Assembly: GCA_002336975.1 (NCBI GenBank)
Contig: DDFA01000002.1
Location: 1-29,146, forward strand
Reading direction: 5' to 3'
DNA from: Phyllobacteriaceae bacterium UBA1940
GTDB taxonomy: Bacteria; Pseudomonadota; Alphaproteobacteria; Rhizobiales; Rhizobiaceae
Length of the DNA: 29,146 nt
Shown here: piece after piece, positions 16,601 to 23,877 of the stretch
How positions within the stretch are numbered: position 1 is the stretch's first letter
Layout of the letters: each line of letters opens with the position of its first letter
Notes under the pieces: model-generated
Told to the model about the DNA's origin: nothing
The model's database searches: none
The model's input: the letters and a program-made list of their open reading frames with translations, nothing else
Made by a program: the position numbers and the translations under genes

Positions 16601-17374
16601 TCAACGGTCGGGATCCGGGTAGACCATCGATTTCCAGCCCGAGCGGTCGAACTTCGCCCATTCGCCTTCGGGCTGAGCTAACTTCTCGGCCACCGCATAG
16701 ACCACCGCCGGGTGATGCCCCAGACCGCAATGGCTGGCCGCCACCTCGATATTGTCGGTGGTCGGCGAGGGGATTTCCTTGCAGGTCTGCCAGGCGCAGA
16801 TGCCATCGGTTCGGCTGTAGATCGCGGTTGCAGGAACCGGCGGCGCATCGGCCAGCGAACCGCCCATGTGGGCCTCGCGATTGTCGACCTTGTGGCCGGA
16901 GGTGAACTCGTAAAGCCGCCAGGCGTTGGTCGAGCGCGGGTCGCCGTTGAACGGGCTGCCGAGCGTGATGACCTGACGCACCGATTCCGGCAGCGTCTTG
17001 GCCAGCTGCCGGGCATAGATACCGCCGAGCGACCAGCCGATCAGCGTCACCTTGCGGCCGGCGTCTTCGTGGATGCGCCTGACATTGTCGACCATGCGGC
17101 GTTCAATGCCCGGCAGGGGGCCGTAATTGCGCCCGAGTTCCCAGCCGAAGACGCTGTAGCCCTTTGATTTCAGGAAGCTGCGCAGCGCCACGGTTGAGCG
17201 GTCGCTGGTCGCGAGGCCCGGCAGCACGATGACCGGGTGGCCGTCGCCGCGCGGCGCCGATGCCGCCAGCAGCGGCAGGCTGGCGAAAAAGCCGCCAAGT
17301 TCGGGCAGCGCGCGAAATTCGAGCGCCATCAGCAGTTTGGAAGGGGCTTTCAAAGGCTGGGCATGCGCAATCAT
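16601..17374 (-). CDS. Alpha/beta hydrolase (esterase/lipase-like)
   Basis: This is a 257-residue serine hydrolase. The nucleophile elbow is GWSLGG at residues 113-118 (Ser115), preceded by the oxyanion strand VIVLPGLATSDRS (48-60) and followed by 'VITLGSPFNGDPRS', a pattern seen in lipases and PGAP1-like esterases. An acid Asp may lie in 'IYSRTDGICAW' and the catalytic His in 'VAASHCGLGHHPAV'. No signal peptide is obvious, although the N-terminus is hydrophobic (residues 28-40). The ATG at 17374 has an AGGAGAT box just upstream, making this start clear. The gene lies 200 bp downstream of the WS/DGAT gene in the same direction. It has its own promoter candidate and an upstream cluster of TGC/GCA repeats, suggesting a link to lipid or PHA storage. 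The substrate is not known. Confidence 0.8.
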   Translation of the reverse strand: MIAHAQPLKAPSKLLMALEFRALPELGGFFASLPLLAASAPRGDGHPVIVLPGLATSDRSTVALRSFLKSKGYSVFGWELGRNYGPLPGIERRMVDNVRRIHEDAGRKVTLIGWSLGGIYARQLAKTLPESVRQVITLGSPFNGDPRSTNAWRLYEFTSGHKVDNREAHMGGSLADAPPVPATAIYSRTDGICAWQTCKEIPSPTTDNIEVAASHCGLGHHPAVVYAVAEKLAQPEGEWAKFDRSGWKSMVYPDPDR

Positions 17375-17420
17375 TCGATCTCCTGTGCCCGGCGTTCGAG
17401 GCAAGCCGGCTGATCAGACA

Positions 17421-17449
17421 ATCTGAGCAGAGCAGATAACACTCGTCAA
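17421..17449 (-). promoter_or_regulatory. Candidate promoter for the alpha/beta hydrolase
   Basis: On the minus strand TTGACG (17449-17444) and TCAGAT (17426-17421) are 17 nt apart, with the -10 about 47 bp before the ATG. The TGC/GCA repeats lie just upstream of the -35. Confidence 0.4.
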
Positions 17450-17451
17450 TT

Positions 17452-17504
17452 GGCTGCGCAACAAATATGTTGCATCGCACAATAAAGTATGCTGCAATGC
17501 ACAA
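17452..17504. promoter_or_regulatory. TGC/GCA repeat cluster, possible PhaR-like operator
   Basis: Two 14-bp direct repeats, GTTGCATCGCACAA (17469-17482) and GCTGCAATGCACAA (17491-17504), match at 11 of 14 positions and start 22 bp apart, two helical turns. A third partial copy, GCTGCGCAACAA (17453-17464), overlaps a palindrome CAACA-AATA-TGTTG (17459-17472). TGC/GCA-rich repeats are typical of sites bound by the PHA-responsive repressor PhaR in alphaproteobacteria. That link is inference from context. Confidence 0.45.
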
Positions 17505-17574
17505 ATGTTGAGAATCCAACGTTTTGCAGCCGGATCAGGTTGGCGGCCATCAAATGCGTAAGCGGTTGCTAACC

Positions 17575-19008
17575 TTATGTCGTTTGAGCCTGAGCCGCGG
17601 CCTTCAGTTCTGCGAGTGCGGGGGCGAACAGGTCGCCCAATGCGTCTGCGTCGGGCAACGCCGCCTGCGCCGCTGTGATTCCGAAGTCGAGCTTGTCGAC
17701 ATAGGACTGAACGGTGATGTTCAGGGCGATGCCATGCACCGGGATCGACACCGGATACATCGCCACAACCTTCGCTCCGGCGCAAAACACCGGTATCGGC
17801 GGGCCGGGCACGTTGGAAATGGTCAGGTTGGTGGTCGAGGGCATGACGTCGGCGAGGCCGCTGCTGCCGTAGAGTTGCGCCAGGCCGGGCAGCAGGATCG
17901 GGGCGCCGAGCAGCGTAAAATCCTTCGGCGCGACGTCCTTGACGGAGCCCGCCAGATTCTTGCTGTCGACCGACAGTTTCCGTATCGCCTGCAACCGCTC
18001 GAGCGGGTCGGCGATCTCTGTCGCGATAGGGCAGAGCATGCCAAACACCTGATTGCTGGAATCCTCGTCGCCCGGCGCACGCAGCGAGATCGGCACGAAT
18101 GCGACAAGCGGTTTTTTGGGCAGCTTCTTCTTCGCCTCCAAATAGTGGCGGATCGCGCCGGAGCACACCGCCATCACCACGTCATTGATCTTTGCGCCAG
18201 TCGCCTTGGCGACAATCTTGGCGTCGGCCAGCGACAGTTCGCGCGCCGCAAACGTCCTCTGCTTCTTGACCGTGACGTTGAACGGCGTCTTGGGCGCAAG
18301 CATGTCGGGTATGCCCGGCAAGCCGCCGGAATCCGAACCGGACGCGCCGTCCCGTCTGGGCGCGAGCATGTCGGTCATTGTTCCCAGAAACTGGGGAATG
18401 GCCTCCATTGCCTTCAGGTGCTGGCGCGCCAGGCTCTGGATCACGTCGTTGATGCCGAGGATCGCGCGCTCCTCGATGGATGGCACCCGAACGGTTTTCT
18501 TGGGCGGCGGCGGCTTCACCTTCCTCGGGGTCGGGCCCATGTCGTACATTGCCGCGGCGATCGCCATGCCGCCGCCACCGTCGACGGCTGCGTGATGGAT
18601 TTTTGTGTAGATCGCGACCAGGCCGCTCTCCAGCCCCTCGATGACGGTGAACTGCCACAGTGGCTTGCTGCGGTCGAGATGCGTCGCATGCAGGTCCGCG
18701 ACAAGCGCTTCGAGTTGCGCCCAGTTTCCTGGAGCAGGCAGAGATATTTCCCGCAAATGGTAGTCGAAATCCATCTCGCCGGCGTCGACCCAGCCCGGAT
18801 GGTCGAGTTCAAGCACCCGGCGAGCGAGTTTCTTTTCAAAGATCGGCGCGAGGTGAATGCGTTCAAGGAAGAAGGCCTTGAAATGTTCGAAGAACGAACC
18901 TTGCAGGTTTGCCGGTCTCTCGTAGAGCGTCAGCCCCGCGACATGCATCGGGGTGTCCGGGGTTTCCATGTAAAGAAACGTGGCGTCTATGCCGGTCAGA
19001 CCCTTCAC
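17575..19008 (-). CDS. Wax ester synthase / diacylglycerol acyltransferase (WS/DGAT)
   Basis: This membrane-associated bifunctional acyltransferase makes wax esters from fatty alcohols, or triacylglycerol from diacylglycerol, using acyl-CoA. The 477 residues match the family length. The catalytic HHxxxDG motif is HHAAVDG at residues 138-144, with SKPLWQF at 115-121. The N-terminus 'KGLTGIDATFLYMETPDTPMH' is the usual family start. The C-terminal half has 'AKINDVVMAVCSGAIRHYL' and 'TTNLTISNVPGPP', both family hallmarks. The start is set at a GTG preceded by GGAGGAG six bases upstream. An in-frame ATG at 19209 would add 67 unconserved residues. It is divergent from the phaJ-phaC-phaZ operon with 267 bp between start codons, pointing to joint control of neutral-lipid and PHA storage. 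Confidence 0.92.
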   Translation of the reverse strand: MKGLTGIDATFLYMETPDTPMHVAGLTLYERPANLQGSFFEHFKAFFLERIHLAPIFEKKLARRVLELDHPGWVDAGEMDFDYHLREISLPAPGNWAQLEALVADLHATHLDRSKPLWQFTVIEGLESGLVAIYTKIHHAAVDGGGGMAIAAAMYDMGPTPRKVKPPPPKKTVRVPSIEERAILGINDVIQSLARQHLKAMEAIPQFLGTMTDMLAPRRDGASGSDSGGLPGIPDMLAPKTPFNVTVKKQRTFAARELSLADAKIVAKATGAKINDVVMAVCSGAIRHYLEAKKKLPKKPLVAFVPISLRAPGDEDSSNQVFGMLCPIATEIADPLERLQAIRKLSVDSKNLAGSVKDVAPKDFTLLGAPILLPGLAQLYGSSGLADVMPSTTNLTISNVPGPPIPVFCAGAKVVAMYPVSIPVHGIALNITVQSYVDKLDFGITAAQAALPDADALGDLFAPALAELKAAAQAQTT

Positions 19009-19246
19009 CTGAAACTCCTCCCGAAATACCGGCGGATCATTCAGGCGCAGCCGCCAAAACGCAAGAGCCGTGGCGGAACTTCCGAATGCCCCGCATCCTG
19101 TGCGCAGGCGGCCGATCCGGGATCGGAAATCCTCCTTGACGATTGTCCAGAAATTGCCGGACGCCGCCTCGGTCGTCCGCTGAAAATCAAGCCGCGCTGC
19201 GCTTTTCAATTGCCGGGCGGCTGTTTAAGAATGAACAAATGACAAT

Positions 19247-19263
19247 CCAGAAACGGTTTCTGG
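19247..19263. promoter_or_regulatory. 17-bp palindrome in front of the PHA operon
   Basis: CCAGAAAC-G-GTTTCTGG is a perfect inverted repeat ending 4 bp before the GGAGG ribosome-binding site of the MaoC gene. It could be an operator overlapping the transcription start or an mRNA hairpin near the ribosome-binding site. The rest of the divergent region (19009-19246) shows no supported gene. Confidence 0.5.
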
Positions 19264-19275
19264 CGCGGAGGAAAG

Positions 19276-19758
19276 ATGTCCGGACTAACCTTTGAATCGA
19301 TGCCCGGCCTTGTCGGGAAAGAGTTGGGCGTTTCGTCCTGGATCACCGTCGATCAGGGCATGATCAATGCGTTCGCCGATACCACCGGGGACAGGCAGTG
19401 GATCCATGTGGACGTCGAAAAGGCCAGGAAAATGAGCCCGTTCGGCGCACCGATCGCCCACGGCTATCTGACGCTGTCGCTGATTGCGCCGATGTCCTAC
19501 GACATTGGCGCGGTTCCCGAAGGCACGGTCGCGGCGTTCAACTATGGCCTCGACAAGGTCCGCTTCCTCACCCCGGTCAAGGCGGGGCAGAAGGTGCGGA
19601 TGCGCACGTCGCTGGTGTCGTTTGAGCCCAAGGGGCCCGGTCAGTTCCTGATGAAGTGTTCCAACACGATCGAGATCGAGGGCGAGGACAAGCCTGCGGC
19701 AATTGCCGAAACCCTCGCCATGCTGGTCGCCGGTCCGCCTTCGAAGAAAGGGAGCTGA
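19276..19758 (+). CDS. phaJ: MaoC-family (R)-specific enoyl-CoA hydratase (PhaJ-like)
   Basis: This enzyme is predicted to hydrate trans-2-enoyl-CoA from beta-oxidation to (R)-3-hydroxyacyl-CoA, the substrate of PHA synthase. The 160-residue hot-dog protein has the hydratase-2 motif 'NAFADTTGDRQWIHVDVEKA' with catalytic Asp39 and His44 in the D-x4-H spacing of PhaJ, then 'PFGAPIAHGYLTLSL'. The sequence is of the NodN/MaoC single-domain type, so exact chain-length preference is open. GGAGG at 19267-19271 marks the ATG at 19276. The stop is 3 bp before phaC, and the phaC ribosome-binding site (GGGAG) lies inside this gene's end, so the two are coupled. Function is inferred from motif plus operon. 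Confidence 0.85.
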   Translation: MSGLTFESMPGLVGKELGVSSWITVDQGMINAFADTTGDRQWIHVDVEKARKMSPFGAPIAHGYLTLSLIAPMSYDIGAVPEGTVAAFNYGLDKVRFLTPVKAGQKVRMRTSLVSFEPKGPGQFLMKCSNTIEIEGEDKPAAIAETLAMLVAGPPSKKGS

Positions 19759-19761
19759 ACC

Positions 19762-21465
19762 ATGTCGGGTAAGGATAAGGACAAGACGCTCGCCGAACAG
19801 ATCGCCGAAAGCGCCGCACAGAACACGCTGGCGCTCAATCCGCTTGTCGCGGTTCGGCCGCAGGACCTGATGGACGCCGCCGGCAAGGCGATCCGCGCCA
19901 TGTCGACCCAGCCGCAGAATTTCTTCCAGCAATGGATGACCTTCGCCACCGACGTCACCAAGATCATGACCGGTCAGTCCGAAATCGAGGTCGATCCCAA
20001 GGACCGCCGCTTCGCCGATCCGGCCTGGAAGTCGAGCAGCGTGCACAAGGCGCTGGCCCAGTCCTACATGGCCTGGTCGAAAGCGGTGACCGACCTGGTC
20101 GACAAGACCAATCTCGACGACAAGGACGCGGCGCGCGCCCGCCTGGTCACGTCGATCTTCATCGACACCATGTCGCCGTCCAACAATCCGGTGCTCAACC
20201 CGACTGCGCTGAAGACATTTGTCGATTCGGGCGGCAAGAGCGCCGTGGCCGGGCTGAAGAACTTCCTGGACGACATGACCAAGAATGGCGGCCTGCCGTC
20301 CTCGGTCGACGCCTCGAAATTCCAGGTCGGAAAAAACCTCGCCAATTCACCGGGCAGCGTCGTGTTCCGCAACGAGTTACTTGAACTGATCGTCTACGCG
20401 CCGACCACCGAGAAGGTCTACCAGAAGCCCTTCGTTCTCGTGCCGCCGCAGATCAATAAATACTATTCGGCCGACCTGTCGCCCGACAAGTCGATGGTCA
20501 AGTTCCTGACCGCCAACGGCATTCAACCCTATTGCATTTCGTGGCGCAACCCGACCAAGGAACACGCCGACTGGGGGCTCGAGGACTATATTCTGGCGCT
20601 CGACGAGGCGGTCGACGCGGCGCTTGAGATTTCAGGCGCCAACTCGGTCAACATCATGGGATCGTGCTCGGGCGGCATCACGCTGTCGACCTATCTCGCC
20701 TATCTCGCCGGCAAGAAGCAGAAGAAGATCGAATCGAATTTCCTCGCCGTGTGCGTTCTCGACACCGAAGCCGAGACCGACAACGACATGGCCGCCCTGG
20801 TCACGCCGGAAACGGTGATGGCGGCCAAACAGATGTCGAAGGCGCGCGGCGTGCTCGACGGCCAGGACATGGCGAAGATGTTCGCCTGGATGCGGCCCAA
20901 CGACCTGATCTGGAACTACTGGGTCAACAACTACCTGCTCGGCAACCAGCCGCCGGCCTTCGACGTGCTGTTCTGGAACGCCGACACCACCCGTCTGCCG
21001 GCCAGGCTGCATGCCGACTTCCTCGACCTGATCTTCACTAACCCCTTCGTCAACGGCGGCAAGCTGACCATTGCCGGCGTGCCGATCGACCTGAAGACGG
21101 TGAAGCTCGACACCTATGTGATCGCCGGAACCACCGACCACATCACCCCGTGGAAGGCGGTTTACCAGACCGCGCGTCTCTACGGCGACAAGACGACCTT
21201 CATCCTGTCCAATTCCGGCCACCTGCAGAGCCTGCTCAACCCGCCGGGCAATCCGAAGTCGTGGTATGTCAAGGGCGTCGCCACCGCCAAGGATCCTGAC
21301 GAATGGGTCAAGACGGCGGAGAAAAAGGAGGGCAGCTGGTGGCTTGACTGGGCCGAGCGGCTGAAGGAACGTTCCGGCCCGCAGGTCGACGCGCCGAAAA
21401 AGGCCGGCAACGCCAGGTTCAAGGACCTCGGTCCGGCGCCTGGCACATATGTTTTCGAGCCGTAA
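19762..21465 (+). CDS. phaC: Polyhydroxyalkanoate synthase, class II-like
   Basis: This enzyme polymerises (R)-3-hydroxyacyl-CoA into PHA on granules. In the 567-residue protein the lipase-like box is GSCSGG with nucleophile Cys302, and the triad is completed by Asp459 (GTTDH) and His487 (SGHLQS). These spacings of 157 and 28 residues nearly match the 156 and 28 I recall for Pseudomonas PhaC1 (C296, D452, H480). 'SLLNPPGNPKSWYVKG' and the S-C-S-G-G box resemble class II (medium-chain) synthases more than the class I GYCVGG type usual in alphaproteobacteria. The N-terminal domain (about 80-250) includes 'KPFVLVPPQINKYYSADLSP'. The single-subunit length rules out class III/IV. phaZ follows after 20 bp. 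Substrate length is an inference. Confidence 0.92.
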   Translation: MSGKDKDKTLAEQIAESAAQNTLALNPLVAVRPQDLMDAAGKAIRAMSTQPQNFFQQWMTFATDVTKIMTGQSEIEVDPKDRRFADPAWKSSSVHKALAQSYMAWSKAVTDLVDKTNLDDKDAARARLVTSIFIDTMSPSNNPVLNPTALKTFVDSGGKSAVAGLKNFLDDMTKNGGLPSSVDASKFQVGKNLANSPGSVVFRNELLELIVYAPTTEKVYQKPFVLVPPQINKYYSADLSPDKSMVKFLTANGIQPYCISWRNPTKEHADWGLEDYILALDEAVDAALEISGANSVNIMGSCSGGITLSTYLAYLAGKKQKKIESNFLAVCVLDTEAETDNDMAALVTPETVMAAKQMSKARGVLDGQDMAKMFAWMRPNDLIWNYWVNNYLLGNQPPAFDVLFWNADTTRLPARLHADFLDLIFTNPFVNGGKLTIAGVPIDLKTVKLDTYVIAGTTDHITPWKAVYQTARLYGDKTTFILSNSGHLQSLLNPPGNPKSWYVKGVATAKDPDEWVKTAEKKEGSWWLDWAERLKERSGPQVDAPKKAGNARFKDLGPAPGTYVFEP

Positions 21466-21485
21466 GCGGCGCTGAGGGAGCACGA

Positions 21486-22334
21486 ATGGTGAAAGTTGCG
21501 GAAAAGCAGCGCCGGGGTTCGGCCGAATCGGCGATGCATATCGGCATGTTCGACGTCGATGGCCAGCGGCTGAGGGTCGGCATCCGGGAAGGCACGTCCG
21601 ACCGGCCGCCGGTGCTGATGTTTAACGGCATCGGAGCCAATCTCGAACTCGCCGAACCGTTCATGAACGCGCTCGAAGACACCGGTGCGGTCATTTTCGA
21701 CATTCCCGGCGTCGGCGGGTCGCCCGCGCCGAACCTGCCCTATCGACCGGGCACGATGGCCCGGCTGGCCTATGACCTGATGAAGCAGATCGGCTTCGAC
21801 CAGTGCGACGTGTCGGGCGTCTCGTGGGGCGGCGGGCTGGCGCAGCAGTTCGCCTATCAATATCCGAAAATGTGCCGCAAGCTGGTTCTGGCGGCCACTG
21901 CTCCTGGCATTACGATGGTGCCGGGCGCGCCGAATGTGCTGATGAAGATGGCGAGCGTCAAGCGTTACACCAACGCCGACTACATGCGTTCGATCGCAGC
22001 CGAGATCTATGGCGGCGCGTTCCGCACCGATCCGACGCTGATCCACCGCCATGCCGGCGCGATGAAGGGCGCGAGCCAGTATGGCTACATGCTGCAGCTG
22101 TTTGCGATGAGCGGCTGGACCAGTCTGCCCTGGCTGTGGACGCTGAAACAGCCGACCCTGGTCATGGCCGGCACCGACGACCCGCTGGTGCCGGTGATCA
22201 ATGCGCGCATGCTGGCGACCTTCATTCCGCGCTCCCGCCTGCAACTGATCGATGACGGCCATCTGTTCCTGGTTACCGACCCTGTCGGTTCGGCCCGTTC
22301 GATCGAGGAGTTCTTGCGCGAGCCGATGCCGTAA
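21486..22334 (+). CDS. phaZ: Intracellular medium-chain PHA depolymerase, PhaZ-like
   Basis: This granule-bound hydrolase is predicted to mobilise stored PHA to hydroxy acids. The 282-residue alpha/beta hydrolase has nucleophile Ser113 in GVSWGG, Asp232 in GTDDPLVPVIN and His259 in 'DDGHLFLVT'. The gaps Ser-Asp 119 and Ser-His 146 are identical to those recalled for Pseudomonas putida PhaZ (S102, D221, H248). Other matching stretches are 'MFNGIGANLELAEPF', 'FDIPGVGGSPAPNLPYR' and 'RKLVLAATAPG'. It starts 20 bp after phaC behind GGGAG and is convergent with the MocR gene, 9 bp away. A general esterase is the main alternative, but sequence likeness and operon position favour PhaZ. Confidence 0.9.
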   Translation: MVKVAEKQRRGSAESAMHIGMFDVDGQRLRVGIREGTSDRPPVLMFNGIGANLELAEPFMNALEDTGAVIFDIPGVGGSPAPNLPYRPGTMARLAYDLMKQIGFDQCDVSGVSWGGGLAQQFAYQYPKMCRKLVLAATAPGITMVPGAPNVLMKMASVKRYTNADYMRSIAAEIYGGAFRTDPTLIHRHAGAMKGASQYGYMLQLFAMSGWTSLPWLWTLKQPTLVMAGTDDPLVPVINARMLATFIPRSRLQLIDDGHLFLVTDPVGSARSIEEFLREPMP

Positions 22335-22343
22335 GCAGCGGGT

Positions 22344-23771
22344 TCATCCCCGCGCAAGCATTGCCCGGTTCATCGCCCGTTCGAGCTTTGCCGTCAGGCC
22401 GACGCCGCCGCACTGGGCGACGTTGAAGCGCATGAAATTCGCCGCCGACTGCGAGGCGCTGTAGACATTGCCCGGCGCCAGCACAACGCCGTCGTCGAGC
22501 GCCCGCCGCGCCATCTCGGCCGAATCGACTTCGCCGGGCAGGCTGCACCACAAATTGAAACCGCCGCGCGGCGTGGTCCATGGCTCGATGCCGACGACCG
22601 CCAGTCGCGCCACGGTCTCGCGCTGCGCTTTCGCCAGCTTGCGCCGCAGCTCCTCGACATGTTTTCGATAAAACCCGCCGGCCAGCAGCTGCGCCACCAG
22701 CTCGGCCGAGATCGGGCTCGGTCCGCCGAAATTCGACGCCAGTTGCAGATTGACGAGTTCGTCCACCCAGCCGGGCCGCGCCACGACGAAGCCGCAGCGC
22801 GCCGAGGCCGACAGCGTCTTGGTGAAGCTTCCGACCCTGATGACGCGTTCGAGCCCGTCGAGCACCGCCAGGCGCGGCGAGGGGTCCGGCTCGAAATCGA
22901 CGAATGTGTCGTCCTCGATGATCGTCATGTCATGGGCGGCCGCTTTGACCAGCAGGCGGTGCGCGACTTGCGCCGACATCGTCGCGCCGGTTGGATTGTG
23001 CAGCGCCGAATTCGTCAGGTAGAGCCGTGGCGTTGAGGCCGCCGCAAGCCGTTCGAACGTCTCGATATCGGGTCCCGCCAACGTCCACGGAACGCCGACG
23101 ATGGCGACCTGATGGGCGCGCAGCAGGGCGCGGAAATTGAAATAGCACGGGTCGTCAACCATCACCGTGTCGCCGGGACGCAGCAGCAGCCGGCAGATCA
23201 GGTCGACGGCCTGCGTCGCCGACCCGGTCAGCAGGATCTGGTCGGGCGCGACCTCCAGCCCGTCGGCGGCGCATCGCGCCGCCAAAAGACGCCTGAGCGC
23301 CGCCGAGCCGCGCGTCGGGCCGTAGTCGGTCAGCGTCGCGTCGCCGCCGCGCGCCAGCGAACGCAGCGCCTTGCGGATCGGATCCGCCGGCATCCAGTGC
23401 GGCGGCAGCCAGCCGCAGCCGGGCTTCAGCGCCGCCGGATCGGCGTCGAGCGAGTGGCTCGACACCCAGAACGGAACGATGTCGCGCTCCTGCCCGGCGC
23501 GGCGGTCGACCAGCGACAGCGGCGGCAGGGTGGCCGATTGCGAGACGAAAAAGCCGGCGCCGCGCCGTGCCCGGATCGCGCCTTCGGCCGCCAGCCGGTC
23601 ATAGGCCTCGACGACGGTGGACGCCGACACCGCCATCGCGCCGGCCATTGCCCGGATCGAGGGCAGTCGATCGCCGGGGCCGAGCCGGCGCGCGGCGATG
23701 CGTTGCCGGATCGCGCCTGCGACCCGTTCGGTCTGCGACCCGGAGTGGCCGGGCGAGGCTTGCCGTGGCAT
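22344..23771 (-). CDS. MocR-type regulator (GntR wHTH fused to PLP aminotransferase domain)
   Basis: This 475-residue chimeric transcription factor has a GntR winged helix-turn-helix at about residues 12-78 ('PGDRLPSIRAMAGAMAVSAS', then TVVEAYDRL). A linker leads to a fold-type I aminotransferase-like domain from about 110 to the end. The PLP site is intact: the HNPTG motif at 258-262, Asp287, and Lys318 in SFTKTLSASARCGF. In this family PLP, or an amino compound bound to it, is usually the signal rather than a substrate for catalysis. The start at 23771 is the only one that keeps the full HTH. It is divergent from an EamA transporter; the 106-bp space between them holds a 30-bp inverted repeat, its likely operator. 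The effector is unknown; transport of an amino compound by the EamA protein is plausible. Confidence 0.92.
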   Translation of the reverse strand: MPRQASPGHSGSQTERVAGAIRQRIAARRLGPGDRLPSIRAMAGAMAVSASTVVEAYDRLAAEGAIRARRGAGFFVSQSATLPPLSLVDRRAGQERDIVPFWVSSHSLDADPAALKPGCGWLPPHWMPADPIRKALRSLARGGDATLTDYGPTRGSAALRRLLAARCAADGLEVAPDQILLTGSATQAVDLICRLLLRPGDTVMVDDPCYFNFRALLRAHQVAIVGVPWTLAGPDIETFERLAAASTPRLYLTNSALHNPTGATMSAQVAHRLLVKAAAHDMTIIEDDTFVDFEPDPSPRLAVLDGLERVIRVGSFTKTLSASARCGFVVARPGWVDELVNLQLASNFGGPSPISAELVAQLLAGGFYRKHVEELRRKLAKAQRETVARLAVVGIEPWTTPRGGFNLWCSLPGEVDSAEMARRALDDGVVLAPGNVYSASQSAANFMRFNVAQCGGVGLTAKLERAMNRAMLARG

Positions 23772-23787
23772 CTGTGTTGAAACTCTA

Positions 23788-23817
23788 TCCAGTACAGTTC
23801 GTCAAAACTGTATTGGA
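23788..23817. promoter_or_regulatory. 30-bp inverted repeat, probable MocR operator
   Basis: TCCAGTACAGTT (23788-23799) and AACTGTATTGGA (23806-23817) are 12-bp arms with one mismatch, separated by 6 bp. The repeat sits 16 bp from the MocR start codon, between the two divergent genes. That is where MocR proteins typically bind to repress themselves and activate their neighbour. Confidence 0.65.
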
Positions 23818-23877
23818 TTGTCGCTGTCTTGGCCAGCCGTGCCCTGCTACCCCGACCGGGCAATGGACAGGGCGCGC

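Noticed and set aside
17524..19242. 572-residue plus-strand ORF opposite the WS/DGAT gene
   Set aside because: The minus frame carries HHxxxDG and other family motifs with a strong ribosome-binding site; the plus frame has no recognisable domain.
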